Part shown: positions 20,570 through 30,812 of the stretch, in pieces | How positions within the stretch are numbered: position 1 is the first letter of the stretch | Layout: every line of letters starts with the position of its first letter | Assembly (NCBI GenBank): GCA_036927565.1 | Contig: JAYESD010000002.1 | Span: 141,429,167-141,493,166 of the forward strand | Direction of reading: 5' to 3' | Origin: Tuctoria greenei | Lineage: Eukaryota; Streptophyta; Magnoliopsida; Poales; Poaceae | Length of the DNA stretch: 64,000 nt | Notes under the pieces: generated by a model | Database searches by the model: none | The model's input: the letters and a program-made list of their open reading frames with translations, nothing else | What the model was told of the DNA's origin: nothing | Program-made: the position numbers and the translations under genes

Positions 20570-22076
20570 GACCATCTCTGTAGTTCCCACTTGTATTCTC
20601 TCTTCTTCTTCCTCAATTTTGTAATCCCTTGTCTCCAGATGAATGAAATCCCCAAATTTTTGTGAATTTCACTTTTTGTCTTCAACACTTTTGTCTTCAC
20701 TTGGCCCCCCGGTAGATGTACACAATTTGATTGTGAACATGTACCAAGAGGATATTGTGTTTTGTTGAAGACTCATTTGCTTCAAACTTGTAGAGTGTAG
20801 GTCTGAAGTCTTCGATAGTGAAGGTCCCCTGAGGTTGCCGGAGCTTAGAAGCTCCTGCATTGACTACCGTCGGAGCTTAGTAGCTCCAGCAATAGTCCCT
20901 ATCAACGCGTAGAGCATCGATAGTTAGACCTCCAGGGTGTCGGAGCTTAGTAGCTCCAGCAGTGACATTTGCCAACACGTAGCTTGTCGGCAGCAGACTC
21001 CACTTGTGGGGTCCTCTCACCATCTTTTATTTAGCGTTGACGTTTGGCCCCCTAGCTTTACCGGAGCTTGGTTGCTCTGGTGATGCTCGTTTTCAATGCT
21101 TAACATCGATTACAAGCCACCTAGGGGAGTTGGAGCTTTGTTAGCTCTGGCTTTCCTCCATCAATGTAGATTTTATTTTTCCTGCACACTGAAGCCAAGA
21201 AAAATAGTAAAATTCGTTTCTTGCCTATAACTTCATCGCGGCTTACGATTCTCAAGAAATTTTTAGGTCCAATGCGATTCTAAATACAACCGAATGCGTT
21301 GTCTTTACTTCCAAATCCAATTGTACTTGGACCTGCCTTACTTCGGCCTGCCGGGGTGTAGGTAGAGTGGCGTACTTAGGGTGCTTGACCAGGATAAGTC
21401 GATAGCACACTCCGGCCCTAGATTGGCTTGGCGGCTTTCAGGCGAGTGGGCCATGAACAATATTTGAATCCAAAAGAATCGACAATACAATTCGAATCGT
21501 ATATGAACCGGTCGAACTAAAATTTCTTAAGAATTACACGTCTTTGTTATAGAAAAGAAAGAGAAAAATAAAAAATGTTGAGCCTGTACAAAATAAATGC
21601 ACGTGGAGTCTGTTTCACATGAAGATGTCTTTCATTATAGGTCCGGGGTACAGGGGAAACAAGTACACTCTTAGGGTACGGAACCAGGCTAAGCGTGTTT
21701 TATTTCTCGTTTGACCCAGGGTAGCTAGCCACACTTTTAGTCCTGAGACTGTGACAAGTGTTGCATGAACTTTGCAGACCTTCCGGGAAAGGTCCGGCTG
21801 TTCTCCCGGAGGAACTACCCGACTCTGTACAATGACTCTATAACATACACCTCAAGTTACTACAGACTCACCTCCGTGATATTAAGTGTAGAACTTACGG
21901 AGGTGCTCAATGTTCCAAGGATTTGGGAGAGGTGTCCCATCCTCGGCAGCCAAGCGAACGCTTCCGGGACGGGATACTTTAATCACTCGGAAGGGTCCCT
22001 CCCAGCTGGGGGAGAGTTTGTTTAACCCTTCTCTGGATTGTATTCTCCGTACCACCAGATCGACTTCCTCGAGCTG
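20570..22076. other. Gypsy B spacer between antisense gene and integrase, left copy
   Basis: No gene was found. It holds repeated short units with the inverted motif CGGAGCTTAGTAGCTCC (about 20865, 20939 and variants at 20842, 21062, 21129). These alternate with sequences such as GCGTAGAGCATCGATAG, making an imperfect repeat of about 75 bp. The same repeats lie at 30250-30580 in reverse orientation. In the normal element this region is where the sense pol transcript and the antisense gene would both end. The integrase C-terminal tail (VIKVSRPGSVRLA, then IEHLRKF) extends to about 21900 on the minus strand. Confidence 0.6.
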
Positions 22077-24590
22077 TCAGTTGTGTACATGCCGCTGATG
22101 ATAGCGCCGAAGGGCTTGGCGGTATCGGGCATTCCGAACAGCTGCTTGGCACCTTCCCTCCTCAAGGAGGTCTAGGTCTTCACGCCGGAGCTGGTCCTGC
22201 GTGGCTTCGTCGAAGGTCCGGACCCGGAGTGACCCCAAGGTGATTTCCGGAGGAAGGATTGCTTCAGCTCCATACACCAGGAAGAAGGTTGTCTCTCCAG
22301 TTGACCGGTTTGGAGTTGTCCTGTTGGCCCATAAAGTGGGCGGAAGCTCTTCAATCCAGTTGGCTCCATGTTTTTTCAAGCGCTCATAGGTGCGCGTTTT
22401 GAGTCCTTCAAGGATTTCAGCATTTGCTCTCTCGGCTTGGCCATTGCTGGCTGGGTGAGCTACGGAGGCGTAGCAAACTTGAATGCCGAGGTCTTCGCAA
22501 TATCCTTGAAATGCAGAACTTGTGAATTGGGTCCAATTATCAATGATGATTTTTTTTGGGACTCCAAATCTGCATACAATGGACTGCAAAAAGTTGATAG
22601 CGGATTGCTTGTTGATTGTCACAACTGGAGTTGCTTCCGGCCACTTGGTGAACTTTTCAATGGCAACGTACAGGAACTTGTAACCTCCGACGGCTCTTGG
22701 GAAAGGTCCCAAGATGTCCATCCCCCACACAGCGAAGGGCCATGTAGGAGGTATCATTTGTAGGGGCTGAGCCAGTGTGTGAATTTGCTTTGCATGAAAT
22801 TGACATGCTTCGCATTTCTTCACTAGCTCAGTTGCATCATGGAGTGCTGTAGGCCAGTAGAAGCCATGCCGAAAGGCTTTACCAACCAGCATGCGGGAAG
22901 ACGCGTGGTTCCCACACTCGCCTCCATGGATTTCTGCGAGGAGCTCGCAGCCTTCTTCCCTTGTGATGCACCGCATTAGGATGCCGTTGGCACCGCGCCA
23001 GTAGAGATCCCCTTCTACCAACGTGTATCTTTTAGCCAATCTGACTACCCGGTCAGCGGATACATCATCGTCAGGAAGGATGTTGTCTTTCAAGTAGTTC
23101 CGGATCTCCGAGATCCATGCATCGGAAATAACTTGAGCATTTGAGTCTTGCGTGTTGGGTTGCTCGGAGCTTCCGGCAGTACCTACGACCCTTGATGGCT
23201 GCCATGGTAATAGGGCCATCGGGACCGTCAGCTTCGGGATGCTGATCTCGCCCCCTTCGCTCAGTTCGGCAGGCTGAGCTGTGGGTTTTGACAACCTCCG
23301 GACAAAAGTTCCGTCAGGAGCCGGAGCTCCAGTTGACGCTTTCATCGAGAGTTCGTCGGCTTCAGCGTTATGGGCACGCTGAACATGGTGGAGATCTAGG
23401 ACTTCGAAGTCCTTTTGAAGCCTCTGGACTTCAAGGAGGTAAGCAGCTAGTTGGAGATTGTTGCAGGAGCATTCACCCTTCACTTGCTTAATTATGAGCT
23501 GTGAATCTCCCCTGACCAGCAGTTGCTTGACACCGTATGACAGTGCCACCCTTAGTCCGTAGATGAGTGCTTCATACTCCGCCATGTTTTTGGTCGCCTT
23601 GAAGTCAAGGTGTACCATGTATTTTACCTTCTCCCCAGTTGGTGCAAGGAGAAGGATTCCAGCTCCCACCCCCTGCTTTTGCATGGAGCCGTCGAAGTAG
23701 AGGGTCCAATGAGGCTCGGTGAAGACCGGGGCTTCGTGTTCCGGCTTCTGCTCACTGGGGCCCCCAGGGTTTGATGGAGAGGGAGTCCATTCCACCACGA
23801 AGTACGCCAATGCTTGACTCTTGACTGCTCGCCTTGAAATGAATTCGAGATCGAATTCGGCCAATTCCGCTGCCCACTTTGCAATATTCCCAGTTGAATT
23901 GGGATTAGGCAAGATTGCTCGAAGTGGGTAAGAAGTCACCACTGAGATCTTGTAAGCTTGGAAATAATGGCGAAGCTTCCTGGAGGCAATAAGAACTGCA
24001 TAGAGCAGCTTATGCACCTCTAGGTATCGAGTCTTGGCATCATGTAGTACTTCACTGATGAAGTATACTAGGCGTTGAATGGTTCGTACCCTCCCGGAGG
24101 GGCCCGGAGCTTCCTCTTCACTGACCCGGATCCTCCCGGAGGGATCTGAATTTTCTTCGGGGACCTCCAAGTCCTGGCTGGAGGAACCTGGAGCTTCTTC
24201 AGAAGCGACCTGGACCCTCCTGGAGGGGTCTGGGTCTTCTGAAGTGACTTCTTGTGGATTCGAGTCTAGGAGCTGGGACCCAGACTCACTGTCAGGAACT
24301 TCCGGACCTTCCCGAAGGGGTCTGGATTCCTGAGTATGGGGTAGTTCTGGTCTCTCTGCGACCAGGACCATACTGACAACTTCGTCAGTGGCTGAAATGT
24401 AAAGCGGCAAAGGCTCACCAGCGTTCGGAGCTACCAGATTTGGTAGGGTGGTGAGGAACCGTTTTAGCTCCTGGAACGCCTTTTCTGCTTCTTCAGACCA
24501 TTGGAATGGTCCGGACTTCCTCAATAACTTGAAGAAGGGGAGTGCCCGTACCGCAGTCTTGAAATGAACCGGCTGAGGGTTGCTAGACAT
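22077..24590 (-). pseudogene. Gypsy B RNase H, archaeal-type RNase H and integrase, 837-codon open frame
   Basis: This is the longest open frame in the window. From the N-terminus: the RT thumb/RNase H link (PFFKLLRKSGPFQWSEEAEK); RNase H (LYISATDEVVSMVLVAERPE) interrupted by a Pro/Ser-rich repeat segment; then RLVYFISEVLHDAKTRYLEV; a second RNase H of archaeal type (HWTLYFDGSMQKQGVGAGIL, NMAEYEALIYGL, LLVRGDSQLIIKQVKGE); then integrase with the zinc finger HGGECGNH...CEACQFHAK and the core WGMDILGPF, IIIDNWTQFTSSAF, HPASNGQAERANAEI. The DDE residues are present, but the usual DNGTQF reads DNWTQF. The stop comes at HQRHVHN. It lies in the inverted block, so it has no upstream LTR promoter. 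Confidence 0.9.
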
Positions 24591-25422
24591 CCAGTTAGCT
24601 TTTGGACATCTTTGATGCAGGCTGGTGGCCGCATGTCTTCAATAGCTTTGATCTTCACCGGATTAGCTTCTATGCCCCGGTGACTTACCAGGAAACCAAG
24701 AAGATTTCCGGAGCTAACCCCGAAGACACACTTGTCTGGGTTTAGCTTTGTGCGGGTGACCCGCAGCTTATCGAAGACAGCATGCAAGGTGTCGAGGAGT
24801 GACTCCTTGTTCTTGACCTTGACCACGATGTCATCAACGTACACTTCCACTATGTCTCTAATGAGGTCTTCAAAGGTTTTGTACATAGCTCGTACAAAGG
24901 TTGAAGCTGCATTCTTGAGACCAAATGGCATGGCCGTATAATAGTACAATCCATCTACTGTGATGAAAGAGGTATGCTTTCATCTTCCCTAGACATCCTA
25001 ATTTGATGATACCCAGAATATGCGTCTAGGAAACACAGTAATTCACACCCGTAGGTGGAATCCACTATCTGATCTATTCTAGGTAGTGGGAATGGATCTT
25101 TTGGACAAGCCTTATTTAGTGTTGTGTAGTCAATACACATCCGAAGCTTCCCGCCGGCCTTGGGCACAACGACTGGGTTTGCCAGCCATTTTGGATGGAA
25201 GACTTCTCGGATGAATCCAGCTTCGAGCAACTTCTTTACTTCTTGTCGAATAAAGTTATGTCGCTCTACGGATTGCTTCCGAGGCTTCTGATGCACAGTC
25301 CGGGCGTCGGGGTAGATCTTCAGATTGTGCTAAATCACTTCCTTGGGGATCCCAGGCATTTGTGACGGTTGCCAGGCAAACACGTCGACATTAGCCCGGA
25401 GGAAAGCGATGAGCGCGAGTTC
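24521..25422 (-). pseudogene. Gypsy B reverse transcriptase, frameshifted
   Basis: It follows the UAG at 25425-25423 in frame (ELALIAFLRANVDVFAW). A stop lies near 25330 (KEVI-stop-HNL). The 25296-24955 frame has GFIREVFHPKWLANPVVVPK and KLRMCIDYTTLNKACPKD, then FLDAYSGYHQIRMS. A frameshift near 24960 leads to 24949-24521 with YYTAMPFGLKNAASTFVRAM, the active site EVYVDDIVVKVKNK and NPDKCVFGVSSG. The catalytic YVDD is intact. The domain makes cDNA from element RNA. Only the frameshifts and one extra stop are visible lesions. Confidence 0.9.
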
Positions 25423-25952
25423 CTATTTGTCGTTCAATCCTCCCGATATACGGGTGGTCTGAGCGGCATCGGAACCGATTTGGACGACTTTGATGGGAAT
25501 GTAGGTGTCGCCGCTTGGCTGCATGCGAGGTGCAGAAGTCGAGCCTCGCTGATGAATGCTCGGGGGTTTTGGAGCTTGCTCCGGCCTGGAGTCCTCTTCT
25601 TGCGCCGTAGTAAGCGCATGGAGTTCTTCCAAAGCAGTTACTCCGGCAGTTCGATCTCCGCGGATCTGGAGAACGCCTATTGGTGTTGGCATCTTTAACA
25701 CCAGGTAACCATAATGAGCAGCTACCATGAATTTGTACAAGGCAGGCCTACCCAAGATGGCATTGAAGGGTAAGTTGATCCGAGCAACGTCAAAGACCAA
25801 CTTCTCGGTGCGATACTTCTCCCGTCTCCCGAAGGTAACGGGGAGGATAATAGCTCCGAGTGGGGTAATGGCTCCCGGACCTACTCCGGAGAAAGGTCGG
25901 GAGAGGTGGAGATCCGAAGGTCAGAGCTGGAGCTTGGTAAAAGCTTCAAAGC
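25423..25952 (-). pseudogene. Gypsy B protease region, ending at a shared UAG
   Basis: Frame 25800-25423 contains FDVARINLPFNAILGRPALY and FMVAAHYGYLVLKMPTP, the C-terminal half of the Tat protease fold (ILGRP motif). The catalytic part, MIDGGSGLN, lies at the end of the preceding gag frame near 25975, so a frameshift separates them. A linker of about 60 residues follows. The frame closes at a TAG (25425-25423) in the context AAA-TAG-GAA-CTC. Gypsy A has exactly the same stop and neighbours at 48239-48241. Confidence 0.85.
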
Positions 25953-27839
25953 TTATGAGTTGAGCCCCGAACCTCCATCTATCATAACATGGTGGAGCTG
26001 GATGTTATTGATGGTAGGAGATACCATCAAAGGTAGCTGACCTGCTCCAACCATGCTTCGAGGGCAGCCTGAAGCATGAAAAGTGATGGTTGTGTCCATC
26101 CACTTCCGATGAGGCTCCGGTCTGGCTGTAGGAGCTACAGCAGCCATATCCCGACGCATAGTCTTGATGACGCGGCAGGAGGTGATGTCCCATGATCCAC
26201 CAAAAATGGCGTTCATGGTCTTCCACCGCTCGTTGTCGGAGACATCGGAATCGTCGTCGACGGAGGTGTAGACGGCCTTCAGGACCTTTTTGGGATGCTG
26301 AAAACCTAACTCCTCTTCAGCCGGAGCTTCGTTGACTTTTTGTTTTCCTTCCCTCTTTCGGAAAGGAGCTTCTTCCCGGCGCTTGTTGTAGCGCTCGGCA
26401 AGGTTTTGGACCTCCCGGCAATCTTCCAAACTGTGGTTGCCCGTTTTGTGAATTGGACACCACACCTTGGGTTTGCCACCGTCTTCAGAAGACGGTCGAG
26501 GTCGCTTCTCGGGGCGTGGCCCCCGGCCACCCAGAGCTGCAGCAGCTGCAACATTGGATGTACCAGCCGACGGCTTCTTCTTGCTGTTGGTCTTCTTCTT
26601 CTTTTTGCCACTCCTGAAGGTAGCGGCTTCTCCTTTGGAGGATTTCTTGTGATCCTTCGGAGTTGGTTTGGAGTGCATTTCACGGCCCCCCGCAGCTCTG
26701 GCACATTTGTCGGCCAAACTAAAGAGTTCCGTGACACTGGTGATCTCCTTGATCGCCAGTTTCTCCAGCATATTCTTATCCCGTACACCCTGTCTGAATG
26801 CCACAATGATAGAGGCGCTAGAGATAGAAGGGATAGTGTTTCGCACCTGAGAGAACCTCTGGATGAATGATCACAGGGATTCTCCCCCTTTTTGCACGAC
26901 TGCAAAAAGGTCCAGTTCAGTGCCTGGTGGGGTGTATGAACTCCCGAAGTTGGCGGTGAACTGCCGGCACAGCTCCTCCCAACTGTTTATGGAGTTGGGT
27001 GGAAGGCTCATAAACCAGGACCTGGCGGTCCCAGTTAGAGCCACTGGGAAATAATTGGCCATTACGGCCTCATTTCCTCCAGCTGCCAAGATAGCAGTGG
27101 AGTAAATCTGAAGAAATTCGACGGGATTGACGGTCCCGTCGAACCTCTCCGGCAGGTGAGGCTGGAACTTCTGTGGCCACCTGACCATACGTAGATGCAT
27201 GGCCAAGGCTGAACAGCCTCCTCCTACTCCTTCAGGAGCAGGAACGTCTTGAGCTTCTCGTCTTTCACAAGCATGCTCAATATGGACTCGGCCGTCTTGT
27301 TGGTGGTATCGGCGATCAAGCTCCGCACGGAGGTCATGAGTTGAAAGCCTTGATACCGTGTGAGTACGTCGTGCCCCGGAGGGCAATGACGTCACCTGCT
27401 GTGATGCAGCTCGTCTCCTGTTGTTGGAAACGTGTGGGCCAAGTCTGCCAGACAAGGTCCGTCGCTGCGATGGGGCCCATCCTGAAGGAGGAGGACCCTG
27501 GTTGCTGACGCGGTCAGCTGCTGCTACAACCAAATGTTCCACATCAGCCCTCCACTGCTCCAGTGCATCCTGGGATGCATCCGGAGGTGGTGGGCATTGG
27601 AGAAGAGCACGTGCTGCATGGAGCGCGTGTTCCGGGTTGTCATGATTTCCCGACGCAGTGATTGACGCCGGTGCACCATTGCGTTGTCCAGCTTGATTTG
27701 TTGGTGGAGGCGGCGGTGGTGGTAGTGTGACTCCTGCTGGCGCTGAGGCTCCTGCTGGTGGCTGCTTATTGGAGGGATTGCCCCCAACAGCTTGAACAGC
27801 AGGATGACCGTTGGATGATCCAGCAGCTGAGTTCACCAT
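25953..27839 (-). pseudogene. Gypsy B gag, inverted copy, one internal stop
   Basis: The start ATG is at 27839-27837 (MVNSAAGSSNGHP), directly after the primer site on this strand (27874-27852). The gag domain is complete here: GTARSWFMSLPPNSINSW, LCRQFTANFGSSYTPPGTEL. A TGA near 26870 (GESL-stop-SFIQ; gypsy A has GESWRSFIQ) splits it. The second part has LADKCARAA, a Lys-rich stretch and the zinc-binding box VWCPIHKTGNHSLEDC, then runs into the start of the protease (LHHVMIDGGSGLN). Apart from one TGA it is a nearly whole gag. Confidence 0.9.
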
Positions 27840-27893
27840 TCTCGAAATCTCAGGCGCCCCTACCTGGCGCGCCAACTGTCATACGGACTAAGG

Positions 27894-29431
27894 GTGACAT
27901 TGTCATACGGTGTCAAGCAAGTGCTGGTCAGGGGAGATTCACAGCTCATCATTAAGCAAGTGAAGGGTGAATGCTCCTACAACAATCTCCAACTAGATGC
28001 TTACCTCCTTGAAGTCCAGAGGCTTCAGAAGGACTTCGAAGTCCTAGATCTCCACCATGTTCAGCGTGCCCATAATGCTGAAGCCGATGAACTCTCGACG
28101 AAAGCGTCAACTGGAGCTCCGGCTCCTGACGGAACTTTTGTCTGGAGGTTGTCAAAACCCAAAACTCAGCCTGCCGAACTGAGCGAAGGGGGCGAGATCA
28201 GCATCCCGAAGCTGACGGTCCTGATGGCCCTGTTACCATGGCAGCCATCAAGGGTCGTAGGTGCTACCGGAAGCTCCGAGCAACCCAGCACGCAAGACTG
28301 AAATGCTCAAGTTAGTTCTGATGCATGGATCTCGGAGATCCGGAACTACTTGAAAGACAACATCCTTCCTGATGATGATGTATCCGCTGACCGGGTAGTC
28401 AGATTGGCTAAAAGATACACGTTGGTAGGGGGATCTCTATCGGCGCGGTGCCAACGGCATCCTAATGCGGTGCATCACAAGGGAAGAAGGCTGCGAGCTC
28501 CTCGCAGAAATCCATGGAGGCGAGTGTGGGAACCACGCGTCTTCCCGCATGCTGGTTGGTAAAGCCTTTCGGCATGGCTTCTACTGGCCTACAACACTCC
28601 AGGATGCAACTGAGCTGGTGAAGAAATGTGAAGCATGTCAATTTCATGCAAAGCAAATTCACACACCGGCTCAGCCCCTACAAATGATACCTCCTACATG
28701 GCCCTTTCCCAAGAGCCGTCGGAGGTTACAGGTTCCTGTATGTTGCCATTGACAAGTTCACCAAGTGGACGGAAGCAACTCCAGTTGTGACAATCAACAA
28801 GCAATCCGCTATTAACTTTTTGCAGTCCATTGTATGCAGATTTGGAGTCCCAAATAAAATCATCACTGATAATGGGACCCAATTCACAAGTTCTGCATTT
28901 CAAGGATATTGCGAAGACCTTGGCATTCAAGTTTGCTATGCCTCCGTAGCTCACCCAGCCAGCAATGGCCAAGCTGAGAGAGCAAATGCTGAAATCCTTA
29001 AAGGACTCAAAATGCGCACCTATGAGCGCTTGAAAAAACATGGAGCCAACTGGATTGAAGAGCTTCCGCCCACTTTATGGGCCAACAGGACAACTCCAAA
29101 CCGGTCAACTGGAGAGACACCCTTCTTCCTGGTGTATGGAGCTGAAGCAATCCTTCCTCCGGAAATCACCTTGGGGTCTCTCCGGGTCCGGACCTTCGAC
29201 GAAGCCATGCAGGACCAGCTCCGGCGTGAAGACCTATACCTCCTTGAGGAGGGAAGGTGCCAAGCAGCTGTTCGGAATGCCCCATATCACCAAGCCCTTC
29301 GGCGCTATCATCAGCGGCATGTACACAACCGACAGCTCGAGGAAGGCGATCTGGTGCTACGGAGAATACAATCCAGAGAAGGGTTAAACAAACGCTCCCC
29401 CCAGCTGGGAGGGTCCCTTCCGAGTGATTAA
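27894..29431 (+). pseudogene. Gypsy B archaeal-type RNase H (partial) and integrase, forward copy with deletion
   Basis: It begins mid-domain (SYGVKQVLVRGDSQLIIKQV). A stop lies at about 28299-28301 (STQD-stop), a frameshift near 28425 (KRYTLV), then HGGECGNHASSRM and CEACQFHAKQIHT of the integrase zinc finger. About 34 bp are missing near 28705 compared with the inverted copy, at CCCTTTCCC micro-repeats. This removes the WGMDILGPF segment with the first catalytic Asp and shifts the frame. The core resumes at 28787 (FGVPNKIITDNGTQFTSSAF, ASNGQAERANAEI), keeping the second Asp and the Glu. It ends at 29431 after a tail frameshift. Confidence 0.9.
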
Positions 29432-30812
29432 AGTATCCCGTCCCGGAAGCGTTCGCTTGGCTACCAAGGATGGGACACCTCTCCCAAATCCTTGGAACAT
29501 TGAGCACCTCCGTAAGTTCTCCACTTAATATCACGGAGGTGAGTTTGTAGTAACTTGAGGTGTATGTTATAGAGTCATTGTACAGAGTCGGGTAGTTCCT
29601 CCAGGAGAACAGCTGGACCTTTCCCGGAAGGTCCGCAAAGTTCATGCAACACTTGTCACAGTCTCAGGACTAAAAGTGTGGCTAGCTACCCTGGGTCAAA
29701 CGAGAAATAAAACACGCTTAGCCTGGTTCCGTACCATAAGAGTGTACTTGTTTCCCCTGTATCCGGACCTATAATGAAAGACATCTTCATGTGAAACAGA
29801 CTCCACGTGCATTTATTTTGTACATGCTCAACATTTTTTATTTTTCTCTTTCTTGTCTATAACAAAGACGTGCAATTCTTAAGAAATTTTAGTTCGATCG
29901 GTTCATATACGATTCGAGTTGTATTGTCGATTCTTTTGGATTCAAATATTGTTCATGGCCCACTCGCCTGAAAGCCGCCAAGCCAATCTAGGGCCGGAGT
30001 GTGCTATCGACTTAGCTTGGTCAAGCACCCTAAGTACGCCACTCTACCTACACCCCGGCAGGCCGAAGTAAGGCGGGTCCAAGTACAATTGGATCCGGAA
30101 GTAAAGACAACGCATTCGGTTGTATTTAGAATCGCGTTGGACCTAAAATTTTCTTGAGAATCGTAAGCCGCGATGAAGTTATAGGCAAGAAACGAATTTT
30201 ACTATTTTTCTTGTCTTCAGTGTGCAGGAAAAATAAAATCTACGTTGATGGAGGAAAGCCGGAGCTAACAAAGCTCCGACTCCCCTAGGTGGCTTGTAAT
30301 CGATGTTAAGCATTGAAAACGAGCATCACCAGAGCAACCAAGCTCCGGTAAAGCTAGGGGGGCCAAACGTCAACGCTAAATAAAAGATGGTGAGAAGACC
30401 CCACAAGTGGAGTCTGCTGCCGACAAGCTACGCGTTGGCAAAGGTCACTGCCGGAGCTACTAAGCTCCGACACCCCAGAGGTCTAACTATCGATGCTCTA
30501 CGCGTTGATAGGGACTATTGCTGGAGCTACTAAGCTCCGACGGTAGTCAACGTAGGAGCTTCTAAGCTCCGGCAACCTCAGGGGGCCTTCACTATCGAAG
30601 ACTTCGGACCTACACTCTACAAGTTTGAAGGAATTGAGTACATGTTCACAATCAAATTGTGTACATCTACCAGGGGGCCAAGTGAAGACAAAAGTGTTGA
30701 AGACAAAAAGTGAAATTCACAAAAATTTGTGGATTTCATTCATCTGGAGACAAGGGATTACAAAATTGAGGAAGAAGAAGAGAGAATACAAGTGGGAACT
30801 ACAGAGATGGTC
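29432..30812. other. Gypsy B spacer between integrase and antisense gene, right copy
   Basis: No gene was found. It is the reverse complement of 20570-21960 and carries the same repeats (GGAGCTACTAAGCTCCGAC near 30452 and 30521; variants near 30260, 30340, 30552). Sense pol and the antisense gene converge here. Confidence 0.65.

Larger units (their letters stand above)
17893..23562. repeat. Left arm of the giant inverted repeat in gypsy B
   Basis: It runs from within the antisense gene (CATCGACGTCGCGGG at 17893) through the spacer and integrase to the second RNase H (CTTAGTCCGTAG near 23560). Its reverse complement matches 27885-33492 along about 5.6 kb with scattered substitutions and small indels. 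The spacer between arms is about 4.3 kb. Around the start junction the sequence CCATCAACTCCATCGA looks like short filler copied from nearby gag, which contains AACTCCATCAAC. Confidence 0.9.

Noticed and set aside
21910..22763. Plus-strand frames opposite the integrase (also 28694-29645 minus)
   Set aside because: Shadow frames of the integrase gene with no independent support.
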